Source: Gallionellaceae bacterium (GTDB lineage Bacteria > Pseudomonadota > Gammaproteobacteria > Burkholderiales > Gallionellaceae). Taken from it: a stretch of DNA of 15,291 nt. Below the pieces are notes generated by a model. The model saw only the letters and a program-made list of their open reading frames with translations. It was not told the DNA's origin and searched no databases. The position numbers were made by a program, and so were the translations under genes. Position 1 is the first letter of the stretch; each line of letters starts with the position of its first letter. Below are positions 7,051-15,023 of the stretch, piece after piece. The stretch spans positions 1 through 15,291 of the forward strand of contig JAUSKS010000248.1 of NCBI GenBank assembly GCA_030646595.1, given 5' to 3'.

Positions 7051-10000
7051 TTAGCTGGAAGGTGGGGTGGCGACAAACTTGGCAATCTCTTGCAACAACA
7101 TGTCTGGCTCGTGGAATTTATTATGTTGCTGTAAATCATCTTCCTGATAAAACTTGATATGCTCCAACAACTCTTCTTCCTGATAAGGCTTGCCGAGATA
7201 GGCGTTAACTCCTAACTCCTGCGCATACAAGCGATGTTTTTCCGCTTCGCGTGAAGTGATGATAATGATGGGAAGATAGCGTGTCTTGGGGTCGCCGCGC
7301 AAGCGCTTGGTCAGTTCAAAGCCATCCATGCGCGGCATTTCAATATCCAGCAGGATGACTGCCGGCGTAAATTCGGCCAGTTTTTCTAGTGCATCAACGC
7401 CATCCTTGGCTGTCACCACTTGATAGCCAGCGCGGATAAGCATACGGCTGGTGACTTTACGCACGGTGAGAGAATCGTCCACTACCAACACCAGCGGCTG
7501 GGTCTGGATGACCTCTGCCGTGCTCGCCTTGTTGACACGGTAAGCAACTGTGCTGCGTTGCTCAAGAGCAATTGGGTTGAGGATCAACACCACCCGCCCA
7601 TTGCCCGTTACCGTCGCCCCGGCAATACCCGGCAAGCGCGCCAATTGTGGGCCGATATTTTTTACTACCACCTCGTGGTGGCCTAGCAGATCATCCACAT
7701 GCACCGCCAACCGCCTTTCGCCACTGCGTAGCAACAGGATTGCATTGTACGGACGCGTTTCGGGTTGGTGATTGTCATGGCCGATCAGCCGGGTAAGGTT
7801 ATGCAAGGAATATTGATAACCATTCCAATCGACCCGCCCCTTGCGGTATACATCCAGCAATTCAGCCTGCCTGACCTGCTGTACCTGCTCCACCATGGCC
7901 GCAGGGATGGCAAAGGTTTCATGGTCAGCTTGCACCATGAGGGTTTGTGCCACTGCCAGCGTCAGCGGCAAACGAATCACAAAACGGGCACCTTTATCGC
8001 GTTCGGAAAACACGTCTATATGTCCGCCCATCACCACGATTTCGCTACGCACTACATCCATGCCTACGCCGCGACCGGCAATTTCGGTAACCTCGGTCGC
8101 AGTGGATAAACCGCTGGCAAAAATCAGCTGCATGATCTGGCTTTCGCTGACCACGTCATCTTCTTTCAGCATCCCCTGCTCCAGCGCTTTTTGCCGTAAG
8201 CGTTCGATGTCCAGGCCAGCCCCATCATCGGAAAATTCAAAATCGACTTCATTATTTTCCTGGCGCACGGACAAACGGATAATGCCTATCGGTGATTTGC
8301 CTTTTCTACGGCGCTCGTCCTCACTCTCGATGCCATGCGCAATAGCATTGCGCAACAAGTGTTCAAACGGCGCAGTCATTTTTTCCAGCATGCTGCGATC
8401 CAGCTCCACTTCGCTGCCCTGCAATTCCAGATTAACTTTTTTTCCCAGCTCCCGGCTGGTTTGCCGCACCACTCGATACAGGCGCTCACTGATGGCGGAG
8501 AAAGGCACCATGCGTATGGTCATCAAGCGCTGCTGCAATTCGCGGTTAAGATGGGCTTGTGTAGACAGTGCCGCGGTCGTTTCGTCGAGATTTTTAAGTA
8601 ATGATTGCTGTACGGTTTGCACGTCATGCACACTTTCCGTCATGGATCGGGTCAGATCCTGAAAATGCGTGAAGCGGTCGAACTCCAGCGGATCAAATTT
8701 TTCTGCGGTCTCTTGCGACAACGAGGCATGTGCCTGCATTTGCCCTTCTGCCTGAATTTCAATTTCGCGCAATTGTTTACGCAAGCGTTCTATGCTGCTG
8801 GTCAACTCCAGCAAACCGGTCTTGAAAGCGCGCATTTCAACTTCTGCGCGTGACCGCGCGACGCTGATTTCCCCCGCTTCGTTAACCATGGAATCAACCA
8901 CGTCGGAACGCACCCGCAAGATGGCCGCGGGTAATACCCGCTCCACTCCCAACTCAGGCTCAGGCTGTGCTGTGATAGGCTCCAACAACGGCTGGCCCAG
9001 TAACTGGCTGGGCGCTTCTGGTACCAAAGATTTGGTTACAGCTTTTGCAGCCGCAACGGCAGCACCGGATATGCCTTGTCGCAATCGTTCCAGCGCATTG
9101 CCGACGCGGTCGAAATAATTTTCCAGCCCTTCCCAATAAGGCCCATCATGCGGGGTTGCGGTTTGCACCACATGTTCTTCCATACGATGCACCAACTCAC
9201 CCAGCCTCATGGCACCAACCATGCGTGCCCCGCCTTTCAGGGTGTGCAGCCCGCGTTGCAGGGTATGGCTGAACTCCGCTTCGCCCGGCTGTTCTTTCCA
9301 GGCGCGTAAATTACCGCCAATTTGCAGATAAAGATCCTGCGCCTCTTCCAGATAAATAGGCAGCAAGTCTTCGTCTATATCGTCCTGCACTACACGCGCC
9401 TCTACCACAGGCGACGAAGGACGAGGAGCCTCGGTCACTGGCGGCGCAGGCGGTTGCGCTATCGGTTCAATTACCGGGGGCGGCTCAATAGGTTGTTGTA
9501 CAGGCGGCACAGGACTGGCAACTGGCTCCACTGCAATAGCCTGTGGCGCTGTAACCACAGGCGTATCGAGCGGTACTTCGGCAGGAGGGCTGGTCGATTC
9601 AGGCGGCGCGATCTTATCTTCGTGTAACTGACTAATCAATTCTGGCTGCGCTTTTACTTCCTGCAGATTGCTGATGGCCTGGCCCATCTCGCGCAGCGCA
9701 GTAATTGTTTTTTCCAGCAAAACCAACTGCGCGGTATCCAGTGCAAAAGGTCGATCTATGCGTGCTTCCAACCATAATTCCAGCGCCAAGGCGAGATCGG
9801 CCACTTGCCCAAACCCCATGGTACGGTTGACTCCAGCCAAGGTGTGCGCAGCACGCATGAAATCATATTCAATGGTGGGAGGACGGCTGACCCGCAACGC
9901 GACCAGCTGCTGCTCTAAAGCGGCCACATGCTGCGCTGCTTCTTCGGTTGAGATACTGAAGAGCGTGGGCGATATGCTCACTGCCTCACTGAGCACAACC

Positions 10001-12429
10001 TCTGGCTCGGCTACAACTGGTGGAGCAGGTACTATGATGGGTTCAGCTATTGTAGGCGCGGGAACAGGTTCGGGCGTAGGCAATGGAGCTGGCTCTGGGG
10101 CTGGCTCTGGCATCAGGGTTGACTGCAGGGCTGGTATGGATTCCACCACCACTGGCGCAGCTGACACAACAGGAGCAGTGGTGGGTAAGGCATCATTCCC
10201 GTTTTCAATTTGCTGTGCCATTGCCAGCAATGCGGTGTAATCCAGGATGGGGATTTCATCTTTTTCCAGTTTGTCTATCCAAGCCTGAAATAAACGGCCA
10301 GCATCTCCGATAAATTTCAGCAGCCCGGGGCTGGCGGGTTTATTGGCTTCCAGCCATTTGTTCATTGCTCGTTCCGTAGCCCAACCCACCTCACCCAACT
10401 CGGTCAAGCCGACCATGCGGCTGCTACCTTTGAGCGTATGGAAACCGCGCCGGATGGTGACCAAGGGTTCGCGGCTGTCTACATGCAGCTGGCTGATTTC
10501 CAGATTGGTGCGCAATATTTCCAGTACTTCCTGTGCTTCCTCCAGAAACACTGCTTTCAAGTCTTCATCTTCCCATCCTGCAGGCGATGCCGATGCAGAA
10601 GGTGGCGGAGCAGGCGCGATGGTCGGGGTGGGAGCCGGAATGGGAGCGGACACAGGAGCCGTCGCAGGAGCCGTCGCAGGTGCAGCAGGCGCAATAGCGG
10701 GCGCACTGGCAACAGCAGGGGCAGGGGCCGCAGGCCGAATAGTTGGTTGTTGTGCCTGTTTGATTCCTTGCAGCGCTAACTCCAGCGGAGTCACATCCGG
10801 TTTCTGACCATGCGCCAAATTCTGCACATAGGACTGCAAGGCGCTAAGCGCAGTAGCCACCGCACGCATATCAGCCGGTTTGGGCGGAGTAGTGCCTGCC
10901 GCATATTGCTCGGTGGTTTGTTGCAAGACATGCAGCAATCGTTCGGCTTGTTCCAACGACAACAGATGCATCGCGGCAAAGACCTGATGCAGCAATTGCC
11001 CCATGCCTATTACTTCCTCACGCTTGCCGGGATCATTAAAGAAAGTATTGAGCACCTGCTCCACATGCTGCAAATTACCCAGCATTTCGGTGGTCAGCGG
11101 GAGCATTATTTTTCGCTCTTCCATTTGCGAATGCAGCGCAATTACTTCAAAGAATTTGTCTTCGTCTTCGGGTGCGCGCATGAGATTAGCCTGCAAGCGC
11201 TGCCCGAGGATGCGTGCCTGCTCATGGAAACTATTGCCGAGGTGGCTGTATTGATCAATGCCGCTGTCCAGCAACAGCAAAGCCATGGCCATATCTTCAG
11301 CTACCCGTTGCGCACTTTCTGGCTCCTCAGTATGGGCGGCCACGGTATGAATCTGGCTACACAGAAACTGCAAGGTATTACGGTCCAGCCCCTCTGCCAA
11401 AGTATGCAGTTGTCCGGATTGTTCATGGAAAGTTTTACGCGCCTGGGCATCTTCGCTTTGTGTGCATTTTTCCCAGGTTTCCCGCGCCATATTCAATTGT
11501 GCCCGCATCTGTTCCAGCACTTGCGCAACTGCACTGGCGGGTAGAGGTGGCTCTTCAGGAAGATAGGCATCCAGCGCGTAAGTCTGCTTGATGTTATCCA
11601 CCATTTCGCTCACGGCATGGCTACGGGCCAGCAGGTATAACATTTCACAAGTAGTCGCAAAAGCATCCGGCTGATTGCCTTCCAACAGCGCTTTCATTTG
11701 CTTGTCTATGCGGCTGAATACGCCTTTGGCATTCAGCTCTGGAGGTAAACCATCGAACACCAGGCAATCCAGCAAGCCAGCAGCTATCCACCAGAAAGCC
11801 CGGCGCGAGTCCGGCGGCACACAGGCCATGACAGCTACCACTGCGGTGCGCATGCCCTGCAGCGCTTCTACCGGGTTATCCTGGCGTAGCCATTTCAATA
11901 AACACTGCTGGAATTGGCTACGCGCAGCTTTAAGGCGCGCTGCCGCATCTGTGGCCATCGGGGTATTCAATATGGCCGGTGGTAGTTCAACATTCAGGTC
12001 AGGAAAAAACAGGTCTACTTCAAATGACATTTCCATACCGCGCGCTTGCTGCAATTCCTGGTATGGAGAGAACAGGCGCAAGCTAGCATTGCTGGCACCG
12101 TCTACCAGCGCATCAAGATAATGATTAAGGGCAGCCAGTGCGCGCTGAATAATATCCAGTTGCGCAGCAACCGGAGGAAAAGTGCCAGAGGCATATTCCT
12201 GCAGCAGCTTTTCGATTTCGCCACAATAAGCAGCTACGCCATCCAGCTCCACCATGCGCAACACACCGGCTATACGGTGCAGTTCGGTGCGGGCTTTTTC
12301 CAGGGCCTGGACATCGGCAGGTTGCGCAAAATACAGATCCAAGTCATGGCTGACCTGCTCTATCGAGCTGGCCAAGCCCGGTCTTACCGAGAGCAGCGGC
12401 AACGAATTGAATTGCGCAGGATGGCTCAT
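7051..12429 (-). CDS. chpA: ChpA/PilL-type hybrid histidine kinase with multiple Hpt domains and a C-terminal receiver
   Basis: CheA-family kinase of the twitching system, phosphorylating PilG/PilH-type receivers. It has 1792 residues. An N-terminal degenerate Hpt-like helix bundle (His51 in ELHRIAGVLRMV) leads into a long helical FimL-like region to about 560. A Pro/Ala linker (about 562-618) contains 12-base DNA repeats encoding ATAP units. Three recognisable Hpt domains follow: His664 (GFHTLKGSSRMVG), His862 (AAHTLAGVNRTMG, with Lys replaced by Ala) and His1062 (GLHTLKGGARMVG), spaced by Pro-rich linkers. The dimerisation and ATPase core shows HLLRNAIAHGIE (1357-1368), DDGAGLD (about 1401) and GRGVGMDVV (about 1452). 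A CheW-like domain (about 1490-1620) and a receiver (Asp1651/1652, acceptor Asp1695, Thr1725, Lys1747) end it. Pseudomonas ChpA is larger, with more Hpt-type modules. The extreme C-terminus carries a 12-residue tandem repeat. The ATG at 12429 has only a weak GAGC ahead. Confidence 0.93.
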   Translation of the reverse strand: MSHPAQFNSLPLLSVRPGLASSIEQVSHDLDLYFAQPADVQALEKARTELHRIAGVLRMVELDGVAAYCGEIEKLLQEYASGTFPPVAAQLDIIQRALAALNHYLDALVDGASNASLRLFSPYQELQQARGMEMSFEVDLFFPDLNVELPPAILNTPMATDAAARLKAARSQFQQCLLKWLRQDNPVEALQGMRTAVVAVMACVPPDSRRAFWWIAAGLLDCLVFDGLPPELNAKGVFSRIDKQMKALLEGNQPDAFATTCEMLYLLARSHAVSEMVDNIKQTYALDAYLPEEPPLPASAVAQVLEQMRAQLNMARETWEKCTQSEDAQARKTFHEQSGQLHTLAEGLDRNTLQFLCSQIHTVAAHTEEPESAQRVAEDMAMALLLLDSGIDQYSHLGNSFHEQARILGQRLQANLMRAPEDEDKFFEVIALHSQMEERKIMLPLTTEMLGNLQHVEQVLNTFFNDPGKREEVIGMGQLLHQVFAAMHLLSLEQAERLLHVLQQTTEQYAAGTTPPKPADMRAVATALSALQSYVQNLAHGQKPDVTPLELALQGIKQAQQPTIRPAAPAPAVASAPAIAPAAPATAPATAPVSAPIPAPTPTIAPAPPPSASASPAGWEDEDLKAVFLEEAQEVLEILRTNLEISQLHVDSREPLVTIRRGFHTLKGSSRMVGLTELGEVGWATERAMNKWLEANKPASPGLLKFIGDAGRLFQAWIDKLEKDEIPILDYTALLAMAQQIENGNDALPTTAPVVSAAPVVVESIPALQSTLMPEPAPEPAPLPTPEPVPAPTIAEPIIVPAPPVVAEPEVVLSEAVSISPTLFSISTEEAAQHVAALEQQLVALRVSRPPTIEYDFMRAAHTLAGVNRTMGFGQVADLALALELWLEARIDRPFALDTAQLVLLEKTITALREMGQAISNLQEVKAQPELISQLHEDKIAPPESTSPPAEVPLDTPVVTAPQAIAVEPVASPVPPVQQPIEPPPVIEPIAQPPAPPVTEAPRPSSPVVEARVVQDDIDEDLLPIYLEEAQDLYLQIGGNLRAWKEQPGEAEFSHTLQRGLHTLKGGARMVGAMRLGELVHRMEEHVVQTATPHDGPYWEGLENYFDRVGNALERLRQGISGAAVAAAKAVTKSLVPEAPSQLLGQPLLEPITAQPEPELGVERVLPAAILRVRSDVVDSMVNEAGEISVARSRAEVEMRAFKTGLLELTSSIERLRKQLREIEIQAEGQMQAHASLSQETAEKFDPLEFDRFTHFQDLTRSMTESVHDVQTVQQSLLKNLDETTAALSTQAHLNRELQQRLMTIRMVPFSAISERLYRVVRQTSRELGKKVNLELQGSEVELDRSMLEKMTAPFEHLLRNAIAHGIESEDERRRKGKSPIGIIRLSVRQENNEVDFEFSDDGAGLDIERLRQKALEQGMLKEDDVVSESQIMQLIFASGLSTATEVTEIAGRGVGMDVVRSEIVVMGGHIDVFSERDKGARFVIRLPLTLAVAQTLMVQADHETFAIPAAMVEQVQQVRQAELLDVYRKGRVDWNGYQYSLHNLTRLIGHDNHQPETRPYNAILLLRSGERRLAVHVDDLLGHHEVVVKNIGPQLARLPGIAGATVTGNGRVVLILNPIALEQRSTVAYRVNKASTAEVIQTQPLVLVVDDSLTVRKVTSRMLIRAGYQVVTAKDGVDALEKLAEFTPAVILLDIEMPRMDGFELTKRLRGDPKTRYLPIIIITSREAEKHRLYAQELGVNAYLGKPYQEEELLEHIKFYQEDDLQQHNKFHEPDMLLQEIAKFVATPPSS
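7084..7191 (-). repeat. Three diverged 36-bp tandem repeats at the 3' end of chpA
   Basis: Read on the minus strand, 7191-7156, 7155-7120 and 7119-7084 encode KPYQEEELLEHI, KFYQEDDLQQHN and KFHEPDMLLQEI. The first two copies share about 25 of 36 bases, including TATCAGGAAGA at the same offset; the third is more diverged. The first copy is the normal last helix of the receiver, starting with its conserved Lys-Pro, so copies two and three look like an extension made by in-frame duplication. Confidence 0.7.
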
Positions 12430-12456
12430 AGCTCGATCAGCAGCCCGTTTCCAGAA

Positions 12457-12933
12457 TTATAATTTGAAACCTGAGACAGAAGCTTTCAAGCCTGCTGTCA
12501 GTTCCGCTACCTCAGCCACCGAAGCCGCAGTGCGCTGAGTACCTTCTGTTGTTTGCTCAGTAATACGCAAGATGTCCGTCATCGTGGTGGCTACCTCACG
12601 CGCCATATCAGTTTGTACTTGCGTAGACACCGAAATGCTACCGATCAGGTCGGCCAATTCACGCGACACCTGTTCAATTTCACGCAACGATTGCCCCGCT
12701 ACATTCGACAGATTTGCTCCTTCCACCACACCATTGGTGCTTCTTTCCATCGCTGCTACAGCGTCTTGCGTATCGCCCTGTATGGTTCTGACCAGTGTGC
12801 TGATTTGCTTGGTCGCTTCGCCGGAACGTTCTGCCAGACGCTGCACCTCCGCCGCTACCACCGAGAAACCTCGTCCGGCTTCACCCGCAGAGGCTGCCTG
12901 GATAGCAGCATTAAGCGCCAACACGTTGGTTTG
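12457..12933 (-). pseudogene. pilJ: PilJ C-terminal signalling part, separated by the in-frame TAA
   Basis: Same reading frame as the upstream pilJ part, with no shift. It encodes the tip QTNVLALNAAIQAASAGEAG, then GRGFSVVAAEVQRLAERS and the ascending coiled coil, ending in LKASVSGFKL, a normal PilJ C-terminus. This highly conserved tip is the kinase and coupling-protein contact in the methyl-accepting transducer family. A GTG at 12924 could formally start it, but no Shine-Dalgarno lies before it and it would begin inside the tip, so independent translation is unlikely. The sequence shows no other decay, so the stop is recent, a sequencing or assembly error, or read through. The chpA start lies 27 bases downstream. 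Confidence 0.8.
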
Positions 12934-14469
12934 TTAGGTAATGTCGGAAATCAAATCCACGATTTCACCAATCTCTTGCGAGCTTTCCCCCAGACGTTTA
13001 ATGCGCTTGGAAGTTTCCTGGATTTGTTCCCGAATCTCATCCATGCCGATAATGGTATTTTGTACCGCCTGCGCACCTTCCACAGTCACTTCTAATGTAC
13101 GCCGCGCAACTTGCAAGGATTGTGCAGCGCTGGCATCTACTTCCTGTATGGATTTGGTAATAAGTCCCACCGCTTCGCCGGCAAAACGGATTTCATCCGA
13201 TTGTTTTCCGGCCGCTTCCAGCAGGCCTTTGGAAATAACTTCCGCAGCGCCCGCTGCCTGCGTTACTTGCTCAGACACCGTGGTAATACCGGAAACTAAT
13301 TTACGCAGCTCATCCGTGGTGTAATTGACTGAATCGGCAATGGCACCCGTTACATCTTCCGACACCGTGACTTTGACGGTCAGGTCACCATCCGCCAGGT
13401 CACCCATCTCATTCATCAGGCGCAATATCGCATCCTGATTGCGGCGATTGCTACGCTCGGCTTCCTGCGCACGGCGGGTAGAGTCTTCCAGATAAACCTT
13501 GCTTAACAACAGCAGCAATAGCACTACCATGATGCCGGAGCCAGCCATGAGATAGCTGCTAATCCGATTGGACAAGCTGGCCTGGTAAGCGTCTGTTAGT
13601 TTTTGCGAATACTCAAGCAGTTGTTCACTGTCAGTAAAAATGGCCCGGCCCGCCCGTTTGGCACTGAGCAGGTTTTGCGCATTGCCGATAATGGCTTCCG
13701 CAGAAACACGATAGCCATCGAACAAATCACGAATGCTGGTTACCAAGGCGTCACCCGCCGGGAAAGTTGCCAGCACTTCGCCAGCCTCTATGGTATCCAA
13801 ACCCAAGGCGCTCACCTGTTCGGCACTGACTTCTCCCAGCATGGCGGTGGCATCTTTGGACATACGCTCGATCAACAGGCTAAAGCGTATTGCCCGCTCT
13901 TTTTGTGCTCCATCAGTACGCGCCACCAGTTGTTGTGTCAGATTACGCAGCTCATGGCTGGAGGCATCCATCGCCGCAATAGCCCGACTCAGTGTAACCA
14001 AGCCCGGACGTCCGCCTTCCAAAGTCACGGCATCTGCCAGGGTTTTATTGGCTCGTGCCGTCAATTCATTCAATGCCAGTCGTGATCTACCACTGGTAGC
14101 GGGTAAACTGCTATCCCCTTTGTCCAGCAAATCCAGAATGGCAATCTCCGCTTCACGGCTTTTGGTTAATTCCTCAAATGCCAGATAATCACCTGACAGA
14201 CTGCGTTCTGCCGCCTTGGCCATGCGTTGCGATAACATTAACAGCTTGGAAGATTCCACCACATAGCGGGTACCGTGAGCAGCAGCACGATTGTCCAGAT
14301 ACGCCGCGACCACCGCTAACAAGAGAAAGGTTATTAGTGCCCCCCCCAACAGCTGCAATTGTTTGCCTATGGGCAAACGGCTGATGAACGGGATGTTAAA
14401 AGTGCCTTCACGGGCGAATGACTTTCCGATTGCATCGGGCTGTTTAGCTGAAGGGGGTTTGAATGCCAT
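12934..14469 (-). CDS. pilJ: PilJ chemosensory transducer, N-terminal 511 residues up to an in-frame TAA
   Basis: Membrane-bound methyl-accepting-type transducer of the Chp system, which senses type IV pilus or surface signals and controls ChpA. An N-terminal cytoplasmic stretch is followed by TM1 (about 38-58, LLGGALITFLLLAVVAAYL) and a periplasmic PilJ-type sensing region opening with VESSKLLMLSQRMAKAAERS. TM2 is about 305-325 (MAGSGIMVVLLLLLLSKVYL), then a HAMP domain (about 326-395) and the descending coiled coil. The frame breaks at codon 512 (TAA, 12934-12936) after EIVDLISDIT, exactly before the signalling hairpin tip. The same frame then continues with QTNVLALNAAIQ. If the stop is real, the product keeps sensor, membrane anchor and HAMP but cannot form the tip that contacts PilI and ChpA. 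AAGGA six bases before ATG 14469 fixes the start. The complete frame of 671 codons including both stops is close to the usual PilJ size. Confidence 0.85.
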   Translation of the reverse strand: MAFKPPSAKQPDAIGKSFAREGTFNIPFISRLPIGKQLQLLGGALITFLLLAVVAAYLDNRAAAHGTRYVVESSKLLMLSQRMAKAAERSLSGDYLAFEELTKSREAEIAILDLLDKGDSSLPATSGRSRLALNELTARANKTLADAVTLEGGRPGLVTLSRAIAAMDASSHELRNLTQQLVARTDGAQKERAIRFSLLIERMSKDATAMLGEVSAEQVSALGLDTIEAGEVLATFPAGDALVTSIRDLFDGYRVSAEAIIGNAQNLLSAKRAGRAIFTDSEQLLEYSQKLTDAYQASLSNRISSYLMAGSGIMVVLLLLLLSKVYLEDSTRRAQEAERSNRRNQDAILRLMNEMGDLADGDLTVKVTVSEDVTGAIADSVNYTTDELRKLVSGITTVSEQVTQAAGAAEVISKGLLEAAGKQSDEIRFAGEAVGLITKSIQEVDASAAQSLQVARRTLEVTVEGAQAVQNTIIGMDEIREQIQETSKRIKRLGESSQEIGEIVDLISDIT

Positions 14470-14475
14470 ATGCTT

Positions 14476-14480
14476 TCCTT
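14476..14480 (-). promoter_or_regulatory. Shine-Dalgarno of pilJ
   Basis: AAGGA on the minus strand, six bases before the ATG at 14469. It supports this ATG as the pilJ start. It lies just beyond the 12-bp inverted repeat, so the hairpin would not occlude it directly. Confidence 0.7.
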
Positions 14481-14493
14481 AAAGGTTAACAGC

Positions 14494-14523
14494 TTGTCCG
14501 TAATGCAATGTCATTACGGACAA
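14494..14523 (-). other. Perfect 12-bp inverted repeat (stem-loop) between pilI and pilJ
   Basis: Arms TTGTCCGTAATG (14494-14505) and CATTACGGACAA (14512-14523) are exact reverse complements around a 6-base loop. It lies 4 bases after the pilI stop and about 14 bases before the pilJ Shine-Dalgarno. In the direction of the operon no T-run follows, so it is not a classical intrinsic terminator. On the plus strand it is followed by TATTTTAAAT. Inference: an RNA processing or stabilising hairpin, or a partial attenuator, that could set PilJ amount apart from PilI. A dispersed palindromic repeat or a protein-binding dyad are alternatives. Confidence 0.6.
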
Positions 14524-14527
14524 TATT

Positions 14528-15022
14528 TTAAATGCCTATTTGTAAAAAATCCGGCTGCTGCAACAATTGCGCTACGTCCAGTTTGCGCCATACTTGTCCC
14601 TGCTCATCCTGGTAGCGCGCCTCGCCTTCCTTGTTTTCATACTGCCAGCTACGCGTATCCCGCAGGCCCAATACCCGTGTTACCAGCAGACCCACATTGC
14701 AGGCAAATTTCTGGCTTACCAGCAGCACTCGGCTTTGTCCGGCATTCAGCGTTTCGCCTCGCCCCATGAATGCAGCCAAATCAGAAATGCTGTACAAATT
14801 GCCTCGCACATTCGCTACGCCATAATGCCATGGCTGAGTAAGCGGTATCGGCGTAACTGACGGCACCGCCAGGACTTCATTAATATCCTGCATCTCCACC
14901 ACCCAGTAATCCGGCCCCACTTGTATACCGAGCGTGGATATACGATCCCCTGCAATTTCTTTTTGTTGAATGCGATCAATTATATTCTGCTGAAATTCGC
15001 GCAGACTAAAACGCCGGGCCAT
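14528..15022 (-). CDS. pilI: PilI, CheW-like coupling protein of the pilus chemosensory system
   Basis: Cytoplasmic CheW-domain protein that links the PilJ transducer to the ChpA/PilL kinase in the twitching array. It has 164 residues, the usual size of PilI. A charged N-terminal helix (about 1-30) is followed by a CheW fold with motifs IQVGPDYWVVEMQDINEVL (about 33-51), PIPLTQPWHYGVANVRGNL (about 58-76) and ISDLAAFMG. The phrase VANVRGNLYSISDL is typical of CheW proteins. The ATG at 15022 lies one base after the pilH stop, with only a weak purine stretch (GGGA) before it, so coupling to pilH translation is likely. Between pilI and pilJ are 58 bases holding a perfect inverted repeat. Family assignment is firm, and the PilI rather than CheW name rests on the neighbours. 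Confidence 0.9.
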   Translation of the reverse strand: MARRFSLREFQQNIIDRIQQKEIAGDRISTLGIQVGPDYWVVEMQDINEVLAVPSVTPIPLTQPWHYGVANVRGNLYSISDLAAFMGRGETLNAGQSRVLLVSQKFACNVGLLVTRVLGLRDTRSWQYENKEGEARYQDEQGQVWRKLDVAQLLQQPDFLQIGI

Positions 15023-15023
15023 G

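Noticed and set aside
7841..8662. Long plus-strand open frame of 273 codons opposite chpA
   Set aside because: It is the complement of the conserved CheA core. It is rich in Ser/Arg/Cys, has no recognisable domain, and chpA in this stretch carries all expected motifs.
10343..10807. Plus-strand frame rich in Ala and Gly
   Set aside because: It is the antisense of the Pro/Ala linker of ChpA; low-complexity GC-rich DNA is open in several frames.
12440..12490. Internal promoter before chpA from TTATAATT at the pilJ end
   Set aside because: A TATAAT is present, but the only good -35 (TTGAAA) is 22 bases away, too far for a normal sigma-70 promoter.
12457..12924. Separate small gene starting at GTG 12924
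   Set aside because: It begins within the PilJ hairpin tip, in the same frame as upstream pilJ and with no Shine-Dalgarno; it is the remainder of pilJ.
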